Part shown: one piece after another, positions 24,965 through 33,133 of the stretch
Position numbering within the stretch: the stretch's first letter is position 1
How the letters are laid out: the number at the start of each line of letters is the position of its first letter
Origin: Curtobacterium pusillum
GTDB lineage: Bacteria; Actinomycetota; Actinomycetes; Actinomycetales; Microbacteriaceae
Direction of reading: 5' to 3'
NCBI GenBank assembly: GCA_002025645.1
Contig: CP018783.1
Span: 744,001 to 808,000 of the forward strand
Length of the DNA stretch: 64,000 bases
Notes under the pieces: generated by a model
Databases searched by the model: none
What the model was told of the DNA's origin: nothing
The model's input: only the letters and a program-made list of their open reading frames with translations
Made by a program: the position numbers and the translations under genes

Positions 24965-26311
24965 ATGGCAGCCACGACGCATTCCCAGTCCCGGACCGAG
25001 CCCTGGATCGCACCGCTCGCACGCGGTCCCCTGCGCGGCGACGTGTCGCTGCCCGGGTCGAAGTCGCTGACGAACCGGGAGCTCGTGCTCGCCGCCCTCG
25101 CCGACGGCCCGTCCACGATCCACCTCCCGCTGCACTCCCGCGACTCGGCGCTGATGATCGCGGGCCTCCGGCAGCTCGGCGTCGGGATCGAGGAGCTCGA
25201 GGGCGACAACCCGTACGGCCCGGACCTCCGCATCACCCCGGCCCCGATGCACGGCGACGTGCGGCTCGACTGCGGGCTCGCCGGCACGGTCATGCGCTTC
25301 CTGCCGCCCCTCGCCGCGCTGGCGGTCGGCCCGGTGACGGTCGACGGCGACCCGTACGCGCGGAAGCGCCCGATGCACGCGATCATCCAGGCGCTCGTCG
25401 ACCTCGGGGTGGACGTCACCGACGACGGCGGCGGCGCGATGCCGTTCGCGCTCACCGGCACCGGCTCGGTCCGGGGCGGGGCGCTGACCATCGACGCCTC
25501 GGCCTCGTCGCAGTTCGTCTCCGGGCTGCTGCTGTCTGCTCCGCGCTTCGACGAGGGCCTGCACCTCACGCACGTCGGTGCGCACCTGCCGAGCCTGCCG
25601 CACATCGACATGACGGTCGACGTGCTCCGTGCCCGCGGCGTCCGCGTCGACCAGCCCGCCGTCGGCGAGTGGGTCGTGCACCCCGGGCCGATCGCCGCGC
25701 GCGACGTGACGATCGAGCCCGACCTGTCGAACGCCGCGCCGTTCGCGGCGGCCGCGCTCGTCGCGGGCGGCACCGTCCGCATCCGCACCTGGCCGACGTC
25801 GACCACACAGGTCGGGGCCGACCTCGAGACGCTCCTCCCCCTGTGGGGCGCGACCGTCACGCGCGACGGCGACGACCTCGTCTTCGACGGCGGCGTCGGG
25901 ATCCGGGGTGGCGCCTCCCTCCCGGGTCTCGACCTGGACCTCAGCCGCGGCGGTGAACTCGCCCCGGCGCTCGTCGCGCTCGCGGCGCTGGGCGCCGGAC
26001 CGACGGAGATCACCGGGATCGGCCACCTGCGTGGACACGAGACGGACCGTCTCGCGGCACTCGCCGCGGACGTCAACCGGTCTGGAGGCGCGGTGCAGGA
26101 ACTCGACGACGGCCTCCGGATCGAGCCTGCCGCACTCCACGGCAGCGACTGGGGCGCGTACGACGACCACCGGATGGCGACCGCTGGAGCGATCGTCGGC
26201 CTCGTCGTCGACGGCGTCGCCGTCGACGACATCGGATCGACCGCGAAGACGCTGCCGCAGTTCCCGGAGCTGTGGGCGTCGCTGGTCGCGACCGGGGATG
26301 CATGGGTCTGA
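24965..26311 (+). CDS. aroA: 3-phosphoshikimate 1-carboxyvinyltransferase (EPSP synthase)
   Basis: A 448-residue enzyme that joins shikimate-3-phosphate and phosphoenolpyruvate in the shikimate pathway. Marks are [20 protein letters not shown] with the PEP-binding Lys-Ser, [17 protein letters not shown] (the LxxAGTxxR motif), [17 protein letters not shown], and the C-terminal [17 protein letters not shown] and [13 protein letters not shown]. The length is normal. The ATG at 24965 lies 127 bp from the divergent sigR. rsgA follows after 4 bp. Confidence 0.96.
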   Translation: MAATTHSQSRTEPWIAPLARGPLRGDVSLPGSKSLTNRELVLAALADGPSTIHLPLHSRDSALMIAGLRQLGVGIEELEGDNPYGPDLRITPAPMHGDVRLDCGLAGTVMRFLPPLAALAVGPVTVDGDPYARKRPMHAIIQALVDLGVDVTDDGGGAMPFALTGTGSVRGGALTIDASASSQFVSGLLLSAPRFDEGLHLTHVGAHLPSLPHIDMTVDVLRARGVRVDQPAVGEWVVHPGPIAARDVTIEPDLSNAAPFAAAALVAGGTVRIRTWPTSTTQVGADLETLLPLWGATVTRDGDDLVFDGGVGIRGGASLPGLDLDLSRGGELAPALVALAALGAGPTEITGIGHLRGHETDRLAALAADVNRSGGAVQELDDGLRIEPAALHGSDWGAYDDHRMATAGAIVGLVVDGVAVDDIGSTAKTLPQFPELWASLVATGDAWV

Positions 26312-26315
26312 CGCG

Positions 26316-27362
26316 ATGAGCTGGTGGGACGACGTCGACGGTGACGACACGGACGCGGACGAACCGTACGGACAGTACGACGAGTCGAGCGTCCGGGTCC
26401 GCCCGAACCCGAAGGGCAACCGCCCCCGCACGAAGGTCCGGCCGACCTACGACGACGCCCCGACCGGCTGGGTGACGAACGTCGACCGCGGGCGGTTCGG
26501 CGTCCTCGTCGGGGACCGGGTCGTCACGGCCACGAAGGCGCGCGAGCTCGGGAAGAAGTCCGTCGTCACCGGCGACACCGTCCACCTCGCGGGCGACGTC
26601 TCCGGCGAACCGGGGTCGCTCGCCCGCATCGTGAAGGTCGCCGAGCGCAGCACGCTGCTGCGCCGCAGTGCCGACGACTCCGACGAGGTCGAGCGCGTCA
26701 TCGTGGCGAACGCCGACCAGATGCTCATCGTCGTGGCCGCCGCGGACCCCGAGCCGCGCACCCGCCTGATCGACCGCTACCTGGTGGCGGCGTTCGACGC
26801 CGGGCTCGACCCGATCCTCTGCATCACCAAGACCGACCTCGCCGACCCCACGGCGTTCCTCGGGCACTTCGCCTGCCTGGACCTGCGGATCGTGACGAGC
26901 CGCTCGGACGACGTGCCGTTCGACGCCCTGCACGAGGTCCTCGACGACAAGGTCACGGTGACCGTCGGACACTCGGGCGTCGGGAAGTCGACGCTCGTCA
27001 ACGCGTTGACCGGGTCCTCCCGGGCGACCGGGGTCGTGAACTCGGTCACCGGGCGGGGGCGGCACACCTCGTCGTCGTCGATCGCGCTGCAGGTCAGGGA
27101 CGGCGGCTGGATCATCGACACCCCCGGTGTGCGGTCCTTCGGGCTCGGGCACGTCGACCCGGCGAACGTCTTCCGCGCCTTCGCCTCGCACGCGGTCCCC
27201 GTCCGGGAACCCGCCGACGGCATCCCGCTCGACCAGGCGCACGACTGGGAGATCGTCGACCGGGTGCAGGACGGCGAGCTCGGGGCGACCGGTGTCGAGC
27301 GGCTCGACTCGTTCCGGGCGCTCTTGACGGGCATGGGCGCGTCCGACCCCGGCCTGGAGTAG
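26316..27362 (+). CDS. rsgA: Ribosome small subunit-dependent GTPase
   Basis: A 348-residue circularly permuted GTPase that helps mature the 30S subunit. An acidic N-terminal extension ([13 protein letters not shown]) leads to an OB fold with [20 protein letters not shown]. The G motifs come in permuted order: CITKTDLAD (G4), then [19 protein letters not shown] (G1), [11 protein letters not shown] (G2) and [12 protein letters not shown] (G3). The C-terminal zinc-binding cysteines of many RsgA proteins are not present here. It is cotranscribed with aroA. Confidence 0.93.
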   Translation: MSWWDDVDGDDTDADEPYGQYDESSVRVRPNPKGNRPRTKVRPTYDDAPTGWVTNVDRGRFGVLVGDRVVTATKARELGKKSVVTGDTVHLAGDVSGEPGSLARIVKVAERSTLLRRSADDSDEVERVIVANADQMLIVVAAADPEPRTRLIDRYLVAAFDAGLDPILCITKTDLADPTAFLGHFACLDLRIVTSRSDDVPFDALHEVLDDKVTVTVGHSGVGKSTLVNALTGSSRATGVVNSVTGRGRHTSSSSIALQVRDGGWIIDTPGVRSFGLGHVDPANVFRAFASHAVPVREPADGIPLDQAHDWEIVDRVQDGELGATGVERLDSFRALLTGMGASDPGLE

Positions 27363-27372
27363 CGCCGGGGCC

Positions 27373-27414
27373 GTCCGTGCGCGGGGGTCCGTGCGCGGCG
27401 GTCCGTGCGCAGTG
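27373..27414. repeat. Three-copy tandem repeat after rsgA
   Basis: Three copies of a 14-15-bp unit starting GTCCGTGCGCGG, the last running into the type C element that follows (GTCCGTGCGCAGTG). It begins 11 bp after the rsgA stop. No coding sense is apparent. Confidence 0.5.
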
Positions 27415-27505
27415 TGCGAGGTTCCGCGCTGTGTGCGAGGCCGGAGCCCTCGCACGGTGGACGAAACCTCGCACACTCCGGAGCTGACCTCGCACGGTGC
27501 GAGGT
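27408..27505. repeat. Type C dispersed inverted repeat, copy 2, with added palindrome
   Basis: Arms AGTGTGCGAGGTT (27411) and AACCTCGCACACT (27465-27477) match over 13 bp. The whole 71-bp element resembles the reverse complement of the copy at 1271. It is followed by a separate palindrome, ACCTCGCAC-G-GTGCGAGGT, at 27487-27505. It probably acts as a terminator for aroA-rsgA. Confidence 0.65.
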
Positions 27506-27533
27506 CGACCCGGGTCGACAGGTGCGCACCGGC

Positions 27534-27579
27534 GTTGTACAGTTGCCCTTCGTGTCTGAAGTTGCAAAGTACAACTTTG
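27534..27579. promoter_or_regulatory. Candidate operator upstream of the ABC-2-like gene
   Basis: AT-richer than its surroundings. It contains the dyad CAAAGT-ACA-ACTTTG (27565-27579), overlapping a second dyad AAGTTG/CAACTT (27559-27577), plus an upstream GTTGTAC half-site at 27534 that is inverted relative to GTACAAC at 27569. This arrangement suggests a regulator binding site over the promoter. The regulator is not in the window. Confidence 0.5.
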
Positions 27580-27614
27580 CGCCGACCCCCGCCGTCGGCG
27601 CCCCGTCCTCCACC

Positions 27615-28748
27615 ATGACGACAACGACGTCGCACGTGCACACCTCCCCCACCCAGCCCCACTCGCACGCCGCGCCCCGGTCCGCCAGAGGTCCGCGCCA
27701 GCCCAAGGGACCGTCGGTCGTCCGCCCGCAGGGCCTCGGTCGCATCCTGCTGAGCTTCGGCTCGCACATCCTCGTGCCGCTCTTCCTGGCCGTCGGCATG
27801 GGCCTCGCCTACCTCGGCGCCTTCCACGCCCCGACGCCGCACGACCTCCCCGTCGGCATCGTCGGGCAGGGTGCGGCGACGCAGGTGTTCGCCCAGACCG
27901 TCACCGACCAGTCGGACGGCGCCCTCGTGACGCACGTGGTGTCCTCGACCGCCGAGGCCGAGCAGCAGGTCCGCGACCGCGAGGTCGCCGCCGTCTACGC
28001 TCCCGGGACGACCGCTGCGACGCTCTACGTCTCCACCGCCGCGTCGGAGACCACCGCGAGCGCCGCGCAGAAGATCTTCATGCCGATCGCGTACCAGGCG
28101 CACCTGCCCTTCACGGTGCAGGACGTCGTCCCGTCGGGCGACCAGGACACCACCGGGCAGGGGCTCTTCTTCCTCCTGGTGGCCCTGAGCGTCGGCGGCT
28201 ACGCCTCGGCGATCGCCGTGGCCGCGTTCGCCGCTCGACTCCGCCCGCTGTGGACGGCGGTGATCGGCCTCGCGACCGCCGGGGTCGTCGCCGGCATCGG
28301 GATCGTCATCGCCGGCCCGCTCTACGGGATCATCACGACGCACCGCTGGGAGATCTTCCTGTTCGCGTGGATGTACGACGCGATCATCGTCGCGCTCGGC
28401 GTCGGCCTGCACCCGCTGCTCGGGCGGTGGACGACCCCGATCCTCACGATGCTCTTCGTGATGCTCAACTTCACCTCCTCGGGCGGCATCTTCCAGCCCG
28501 CGTTCCAGCCGGGCTTCTTCGCCGGCCTCAACACCTTCTGGAGCGGCGCCGCGTGGCTGCAGGCGGCCCAGGACCTGCAGTACTTCCCCGGAGCCTCGCT
28601 CGGCCGGTCGTCACTCGTCCTCGCGCTCTGGCTCGCCGTCGCGGTGCTGCTCTGCGTCGTCGTGCACGGGCTCGTCGCCCGCCGGGCCCGCATCGCCCGC
28701 GAACGCGAGGTCACCGCACTCGAGGAGGAAGAGGTCGTGGCGGCCTAG
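27615..28748 (+). CDS. ABC-2 type permease-like / YhgE-Pip-like membrane protein
   Basis: A 377-residue membrane protein. A His/Pro-rich cytoplasmic N-terminus leads to one helix (about residues 45-70), then an external domain of about 100 residues, then five or six helices from about residue 180 to 365, and a Glu-rich tail. The layout is that of ABC-2 transporter permeases and YhgE/Pip proteins, but no ATPase gene is adjacent. An earlier GTG at 27552 would add 21 residues and place the operator-like dyads inside the gene, so the ATG at 27615 is preferred. Possible role in export of a drug or envelope component; unproven. Confidence 0.7.
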   Translation: MTTTTSHVHTSPTQPHSHAAPRSARGPRQPKGPSVVRPQGLGRILLSFGSHILVPLFLAVGMGLAYLGAFHAPTPHDLPVGIVGQGAATQVFAQTVTDQSDGALVTHVVSSTAEAEQQVRDREVAAVYAPGTTAATLYVSTAASETTASAAQKIFMPIAYQAHLPFTVQDVVPSGDQDTTGQGLFFLLVALSVGGYASAIAVAAFAARLRPLWTAVIGLATAGVVAGIGIVIAGPLYGIITTHRWEIFLFAWMYDAIIVALGVGLHPLLGRWTTPILTMLFVMLNFTSSGGIFQPAFQPGFFAGLNTFWSGAAWLQAAQDLQYFPGASLGRSSLVLALWLAVAVLLCVVVHGLVARRARIAREREVTALEEEEVVAA

Positions 28749-28766
28749 CCCGCTACGCTGGCGGGC

Positions 28767-29549
28767 GTGGACCTCAGCGCCGACCTGGACTTCGCCCGCT
28801 CCCTCGCCGACACCGCGGACGCCATCAGCCTCGAGCGGTTCCGTGCCGCCGACCTGCACGTGTCGAAGAAGGCCGACAGCACGCACGTGACCGACGCCGA
28901 CCAGGCGGTCGAGCGGGCGCTCCGCGAGCGACTGGCTGCCGAGCGCCCCGACGACGCGTTCCTCGGTGAGGAGACCACGGCCGACACGGGCGCCGAGGCC
29001 GTCAGCGAGGGGCACCGCCAGTGGGTCGTGGACCCGATCGACGGCACCGCGAACTACCTCCGCGGCGTGCCGGTCTGGGCGACCCTCATCTCGCTCGCCG
29101 TCGACGGCCGCCCGGTCCTCGGCGTCGTGAGCGCCCCCGCCCTCGGCAAGCGGTGGTGGGCGGCGGAGGGGCAGGGAGCGCACTCGTTCGACGGCCCGCT
29201 CCGGGTCTCCGGCGTCGACACCCTCGCCGACGCCAGCCTGAGCTACAACAGCATCCAGCAGTGGGACGACGACGACCGACTGGACACCCTGATCGAGCTG
29301 TCCCGCAAGGTCTGGCGCACGCGGGCGTACGGGGACATGTGGTCGTACATGCTCGTCGCCGAGGGGGTCCTCGACATCGCGGGCGAACCCGACCTCAAGC
29401 CGTGGGACATGGCGGCGCTCGTGCCGATCGTCGAGGAAGCCGGCGGCCGGTTCACCTCGCTCGACGGCGACCCGGGGCCGTGGCACGGCAGTGCCCTCGC
29501 GACGAACGGCCTCGTGCACGACGCCGTGGTCGAGGTCATCCGCCGCTGA
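28767..29549 (+). CDS. hisN: Histidinol-phosphatase, inositol monophosphatase family
   Basis: A 260-residue metal-dependent phosphatase. The IMPase motifs are FLGEETTAD (first metal Glu), WVVDPIDGTANYLRGVP, and LKPWDMAALVPIVEEAGG. The AYGDMWSYMLVAEG segment before the last motif fits HisN, which removes phosphate from histidinol-phosphate in histidine synthesis, rather than SuhB. The start is a GTG at 28767, 18 bp after the previous gene. The aroA-rsgA-hisN neighbourhood is conserved in Actinobacteria, which supports the call. Confidence 0.88.
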   Translation: MDLSADLDFARSLADTADAISLERFRAADLHVSKKADSTHVTDADQAVERALRERLAAERPDDAFLGEETTADTGAEAVSEGHRQWVVDPIDGTANYLRGVPVWATLISLAVDGRPVLGVVSAPALGKRWWAAEGQGAHSFDGPLRVSGVDTLADASLSYNSIQQWDDDDRLDTLIELSRKVWRTRAYGDMWSYMLVAEGVLDIAGEPDLKPWDMAALVPIVEEAGGRFTSLDGDPGPWHGSALATNGLVHDAVVEVIRR

Positions 29550-29822
29550 CGCCGCAGGTCCACCCCGGAGGGGACACCCCTGTACCCCGATTTCGTACCA
29601 CGGTGCCCCGGAAGTCACCCCCGTGGGGGTCACACGGCCCCCCGGACTGGGGGCAACGGGGGGTGACATCGGATTGCGGAGACTGGCCAACCGGGTCGAT
29701 ACCTGAGTTATCTTGCTTCCAGGCGACAGGTCAGGAGCCGCATCGGAGTCCCTAGCTCCGAACGGACCACCGGACCGGTCGTGCTTCGTCCGAAGACCCT
29801 AACCCGAGGGGTGATACAGACG
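29550..29822 (+). promoter_or_regulatory. Complex leader region of the LAL regulator
   Basis: No gene is seen from 29550 to 29822. The region is rich in G/C runs that pair with each other: GGAGGGGACACCCCTG near 29568, a dyad of ACCCCC and GGGGGT arms around 29616-29633 (GTCACCCCCGTGGGGGTCAC), and a further GGGGGGTGAC near 29660. An AT-richer stretch, GATACCTGAGTTATCTTGC (about 29698-29716), is the best promoter candidate. A short hairpin (CGGAG/CTCCG) follows near 29745. The G-run repeats could be a binding site for the LAL protein itself. Confidence 0.4.
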
Positions 29823-30002
29823 ATGACTTCATCGTTCCCGAGCGGAACCGAGTGCACCCTCACTCGTCAACCGCATTCAACTACCGACAGCTCCGGCGCG
29901 CGATCCCTCGCCGCCTCACGTCCGGTCCTCCACGCGGCGAACCACCGCGTCGGCACCCGGTCTCTCTCCGCCGCATCCGCTTCCGGGCCCGGAGGCCGGT
30001 GA
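29823..30002 (+). CDS. Possible small leader ORF
   Basis: A 59-codon frame, MTSSFPSGTECTLTRQPHST onward, preceded by GAGGGGTGATACAGACG and ending with a TGA three bases before the ATG of the LAL regulator gene. The tight junction hints at translational coupling. The product is Ser/Arg-rich and not recognised. Third-position GC is lower than in neighbouring genes, so it could also be untranslated leader. Confidence 0.3.
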   Translation: MTSSFPSGTECTLTRQPHSTTDSSGARSLAASRPVLHAANHRVGTRSLSAASASGPGGR

Positions 30003-30005
30003 GTC

Positions 30006-32702
30006 ATGGGACTCACCGGTCGCCGTCTCGAGGTCGACCGGATCGCGACCCTTGCTGTACTCCCTCGTGAGTCAGCGATGGTCGTCGTCGGCGACCCTGG
30101 TTCCGGACGCAGCAGCGTCCTCGACGCGGTGTCCAACCGCGTCTCCCTCCCCGTCGTCCGCGTCGGTGTGAACGGGAGCGAGTCCCACTGGCCACTGGCC
30201 GGCGTCACCTCGCTCTTCACCGCACTCGACGACCCCCGTGCGACGGCACACATCGCGCACCTCCTCCAGGGGACTGCGCCCGAGGACCGGCAGACGCCGG
30301 GGCTCGCCGCGGCGCACGACTTCCTCGACGCCGTGCACGCCCTGACCCTGCCGCCGACGCTCGTGCTGATCGACGACCTCGACCGGATGGACGTGGAGAG
30401 CCAGGAGCTCATCGCGTTCCTCGCGTCCCGGCTCGCCGGCACCGCACTCCGCGTCGTCGCCACGGTCCGCACCGTGCCCTCGGACGGACCGCTCGCGGCC
30501 CTGCCGATGCTGCGGATCGAACCGCTGCCCGCGGACGAAGCACTCGTGCTCGCCCGTGCCATGGCTCCAGAGGAGGCGAACGACGGCGTCCTCGCGGTCC
30601 TCGCCCAGGAGACCGGCGGCAACCCCGGCGCGCTGCAGGAGCAGCTCGCCGTGCTCAGCCGCGAGCAGCTGAACGGCTCCGAGCCGCTCGTGCTGCCGCT
30701 CCGCCCGACGCCGACCACCGAGGCCATCGCGGCCCTGGCGCTCGGCTCCGTTGCGGGACGCGATCTGGACGTCCTCGCACGACTGGCCCTCGTCCCCGTG
30801 GCGAAGACCGCCGGGTGGGACCGCGACGAACTCGACGACCTCGCCGACGCCGGACTCACCTCCGTCAAGGGCCAGACCGTCTCCGTGCGCGACCCGCTCG
30901 TCCGCTCCGCGCTGTACTGGCGGATGCCGGCACGGGACCGACGGGCCGCCCACACGGAACTCGCCGCGGCGAGCGCCGAGTCCGACCCGCGTGCGACCGC
31001 CTGGCACCGCAGCTTCGTCGACGACGTCCCCGACGTGGCCGCCCTGCTCCGTGCGGCTCGGTCCTACGTGGTGGACGGCAACGCCCAGGCCGCGATCGTC
31101 CTCACCGAGCGTGCGCTGCACATCGGCGGGGGCACCGAGGACGAGCACGTGGCGCTCCTCGGCGTGACCGAGGCGCTGCTCGCGAACCGGCTGCTCGGCT
31201 TCGCCGCGCGGTACCTCGCCGCGATCCGGCCGTTCCGGACGATGTCCGACGAGACCCGTCGGCTCCGCCTGGAGTACTCGGTGCAGTACCTCAGCGGCGA
31301 CGCCGTGCACGCGGACGAGCTCCTCGTGCCGGTCGACCCGGAGGACGCCGCCGAGGCCGACGCCGTCGGTGGGCTCCTCGCGATGGTCGCCTGCTTCCGG
31401 GCCGAGGCCTGGGAACTCGACCACGCACGGGACCTCCTCGCACGGGCCGAACCGCTCCGGCGCTCCGCGTCACCGCACACCCGGGAGATCACGACGACGG
31501 CTCGCGAGCTCATCGCCGCCGTCGACGGGACCCTGCCGGCCGACACCGAACTGCACGACGGACTGTCCACCGCGACACTCCTCGGCATGTCGGACCCCGC
31601 CCTGCTGCTCCTCGCCCACGCGCTGAGCATCGCCGAGCGGTACCGCAGTGCACGCCGGGTCTTCGCCCTCGTCCTCGCCCGGGGACAGGAAGCGATGCCG
31701 GTGTGGACCGAGGCGGCCCGCTACCTGTCCGCCGAGAACGAGGTGCGCTCCGGGAACTTCCGGCAGGCGCTCCGCGCGATCGACGTGTGGGAGGCCGGTT
31801 CGTCGGTCGTCGAGCGGCTCCGCGAGCCGTCGCGGGCGATCGCGATCGCCTGGCGGCACTTCGCCGAGGGGCGCTCCCCCGAGGCGCTCGAGGTCGTCGA
31901 CCGGTGCCTCGCGCAGCGGTCCACGAACCGCCTGTGGGGTGCGACCGCCAAGCTGCACGCCCTGCGCGGCCGGGTGCTGCTGCTCGACGGACGGATCGCG
32001 GAGGCAGCGGCGTCCCTCGAGGCCGCCGACGCCATCGGCCGGTCCCTGCGGAACCCGGCGGTCCTCCGGCACCTCGGTGACCTGGTGGAGGCGTACACGC
32101 GCCTCGACCGGATCGACGACGCCCGGACGATCGCGGCGCGGCTCGCGGCGGACCACCACGCACGGCCGTCCCGCTGGGGTGCGCTCGTGCTGGCCCGCAG
32201 CCTGGCGCTCGTCGCCGACGACACCACCCGCGACACCGCCCGTCGTCGCGCGCTGGAGCTGTTCCAGCCGCACGACTCGCAGTTCGAGCGGGCCAGGACC
32301 CTCGCAGCGCTCGCCGCCGTCGGGAGTCCGACGGACCGTCCGCGGCTCGGTGCCGCAGCCGCTGCGGCGTACGAGGCGGCGGGGCTCCGGCGTCCGCTCG
32401 CCACGCCCGCCGCGACGGCCGCGATGCCGTCGTTCGGCTCGCCGACGTCGCTGCGGTCGGGACCGGTCCTGTCCGCGTCGATGCCGGGCACGCCCCGCAG
32501 CGCGCCGGACGCCTCAGCGGTGCTCACCTCGCTCACCGCGGAGGAGCGCGCCGTCGTGCAGAAGGTGACGGAGGGGTACCGCAACCGCGAGATCGCTTCG
32601 TCGCTGTTCATGTCGCAGCGGACGGTGGAGCTGCGGCTGACGCAGATCTACCGGAAGGTGGGGGCGCGCTCGCGGTCGCACCTGGTCGCGCTGCTCACGT
32701 GA
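30006..32702 (+). CDS. LAL-type LuxR family transcriptional regulator
   Basis: An 898-residue large ATP-binding regulator. The N-terminal ATPase has a Walker A-like VVGDPGSGRSSVLD near residues 28-41 (Gly-Ser-Gly-Arg in place of GKS/T, so Arg stands at the usual Lys) and a Walker B LVLIDDLDRMD at about 119. A middle part of about 500 residues is helical and TPR-like (Ala/Leu/Arg rich). The last 65 residues are a LuxR helix-turn-helix with SLTAEERAVVQKVTEGYRNR and SLFMSQRTVELRLTQIYRKV. The Walker A change may weaken ATP hydrolysis. It probably controls nearby or distant carbohydrate or envelope genes. The neighbouring glmS is a candidate target. A type A palindrome follows. Confidence 0.88.
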   Translation: MGLTGRRLEVDRIATLAVLPRESAMVVVGDPGSGRSSVLDAVSNRVSLPVVRVGVNGSESHWPLAGVTSLFTALDDPRATAHIAHLLQGTAPEDRQTPGLAAAHDFLDAVHALTLPPTLVLIDDLDRMDVESQELIAFLASRLAGTALRVVATVRTVPSDGPLAALPMLRIEPLPADEALVLARAMAPEEANDGVLAVLAQETGGNPGALQEQLAVLSREQLNGSEPLVLPLRPTPTTEAIAALALGSVAGRDLDVLARLALVPVAKTAGWDRDELDDLADAGLTSVKGQTVSVRDPLVRSALYWRMPARDRRAAHTELAAASAESDPRATAWHRSFVDDVPDVAALLRAARSYVVDGNAQAAIVLTERALHIGGGTEDEHVALLGVTEALLANRLLGFAARYLAAIRPFRTMSDETRRLRLEYSVQYLSGDAVHADELLVPVDPEDAAEADAVGGLLAMVACFRAEAWELDHARDLLARAEPLRRSASPHTREITTTARELIAAVDGTLPADTELHDGLSTATLLGMSDPALLLLAHALSIAERYRSARRVFALVLARGQEAMPVWTEAARYLSAENEVRSGNFRQALRAIDVWEAGSSVVERLREPSRAIAIAWRHFAEGRSPEALEVVDRCLAQRSTNRLWGATAKLHALRGRVLLLDGRIAEAAASLEAADAIGRSLRNPAVLRHLGDLVEAYTRLDRIDDARTIAARLAADHHARPSRWGALVLARSLALVADDTTRDTARRRALELFQPHDSQFERARTLAALAAVGSPTDRPRLGAAAAAAYEAAGLRRPLATPAATAAMPSFGSPTSLRSGPVLSASMPGTPRSAPDASAVLTSLTAEERAVVQKVTEGYRNREIASSLFMSQRTVELRLTQIYRKVGARSRSHLVALLT

Positions 32703-32719
32703 TCTGAACGCGACTCCCT

Positions 32720-32767
32720 GACGGACTGGAGGCGCGGTGCCAGCTGGCACCGCGCCTCCAGTCCGTC
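32720..32767. repeat. Perfect 48-bp type A palindrome
   Basis: A loop-free inverted repeat centred at 32743/32744 on CCAGCTGG, with 24 bp per side and core ACGGACTGGAGGCGCGGTGC. It lies 18 bp after the LAL stop and probably ends its transcript. Confidence 0.85.
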
Positions 32768-33133
32768 TTCGCGTTGCGGGAGACCGCACGCGTCCGCACG
32801 TGCTCGCAGCCCGCACGCGGGGAACCGCAAGAGCGGGCACGGACCGTTGCCGTGTCACCGACGCCGGGTGAGGCTTCTCCTGCACCGACCGCCGTGCTCC
32901 CCCGGGAGCCAGCCCGTGGTACCCCGTCCGGTACCCGAACCGCCGGCCCACGTACGCCGTCGTCCGTCCTCGCCTGATCCGAGGACGGGCGGCGGTCCGG
33001 GCCGGCGGACCGGACGCACGGCAGACCCGACGGCGGTCGGTGCCGCACCCTCCCCACAGCTCCACCGCTCCGCTCCCCCACCCGAGCTGCTCGTCCCGAC
33101 CCGAGCTGCGCTTCCCACCCGAAGGGACACCAG
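32768..33133 (+). promoter_or_regulatory. Leader region of glmS
   Basis: A 366-bp stretch with no convincing gene. It contains two direct GGTACC-type sites (GTGGTACCCCGTCCGGTACCCG near 32917), a hairpin with CGTCCTCG/CGAGGACG arms near 32965, and repeated CCCGAGCTG near 33080 and 33100. No glmS ribozyme-like core is seen. A ribosome-binding site GAAGGGACACCAG precedes the glmS ATG. The paired GGTACC sites may be regulator targets. Confidence 0.35.

Noticed and set aside
26080..26100. Type A core (TCTGGAGGCGCGGTGC) inside aroA
   Set aside because: It codes for conserved aroA residues (Ser-Gly-Gly-Ala-Val) and has no partner arm, so it is chance similarity.
32768..33133. glmS ribozyme
   Set aside because: The leader lacks a recognisable glmS ribozyme core, and this ribozyme is mainly a Firmicutes feature.
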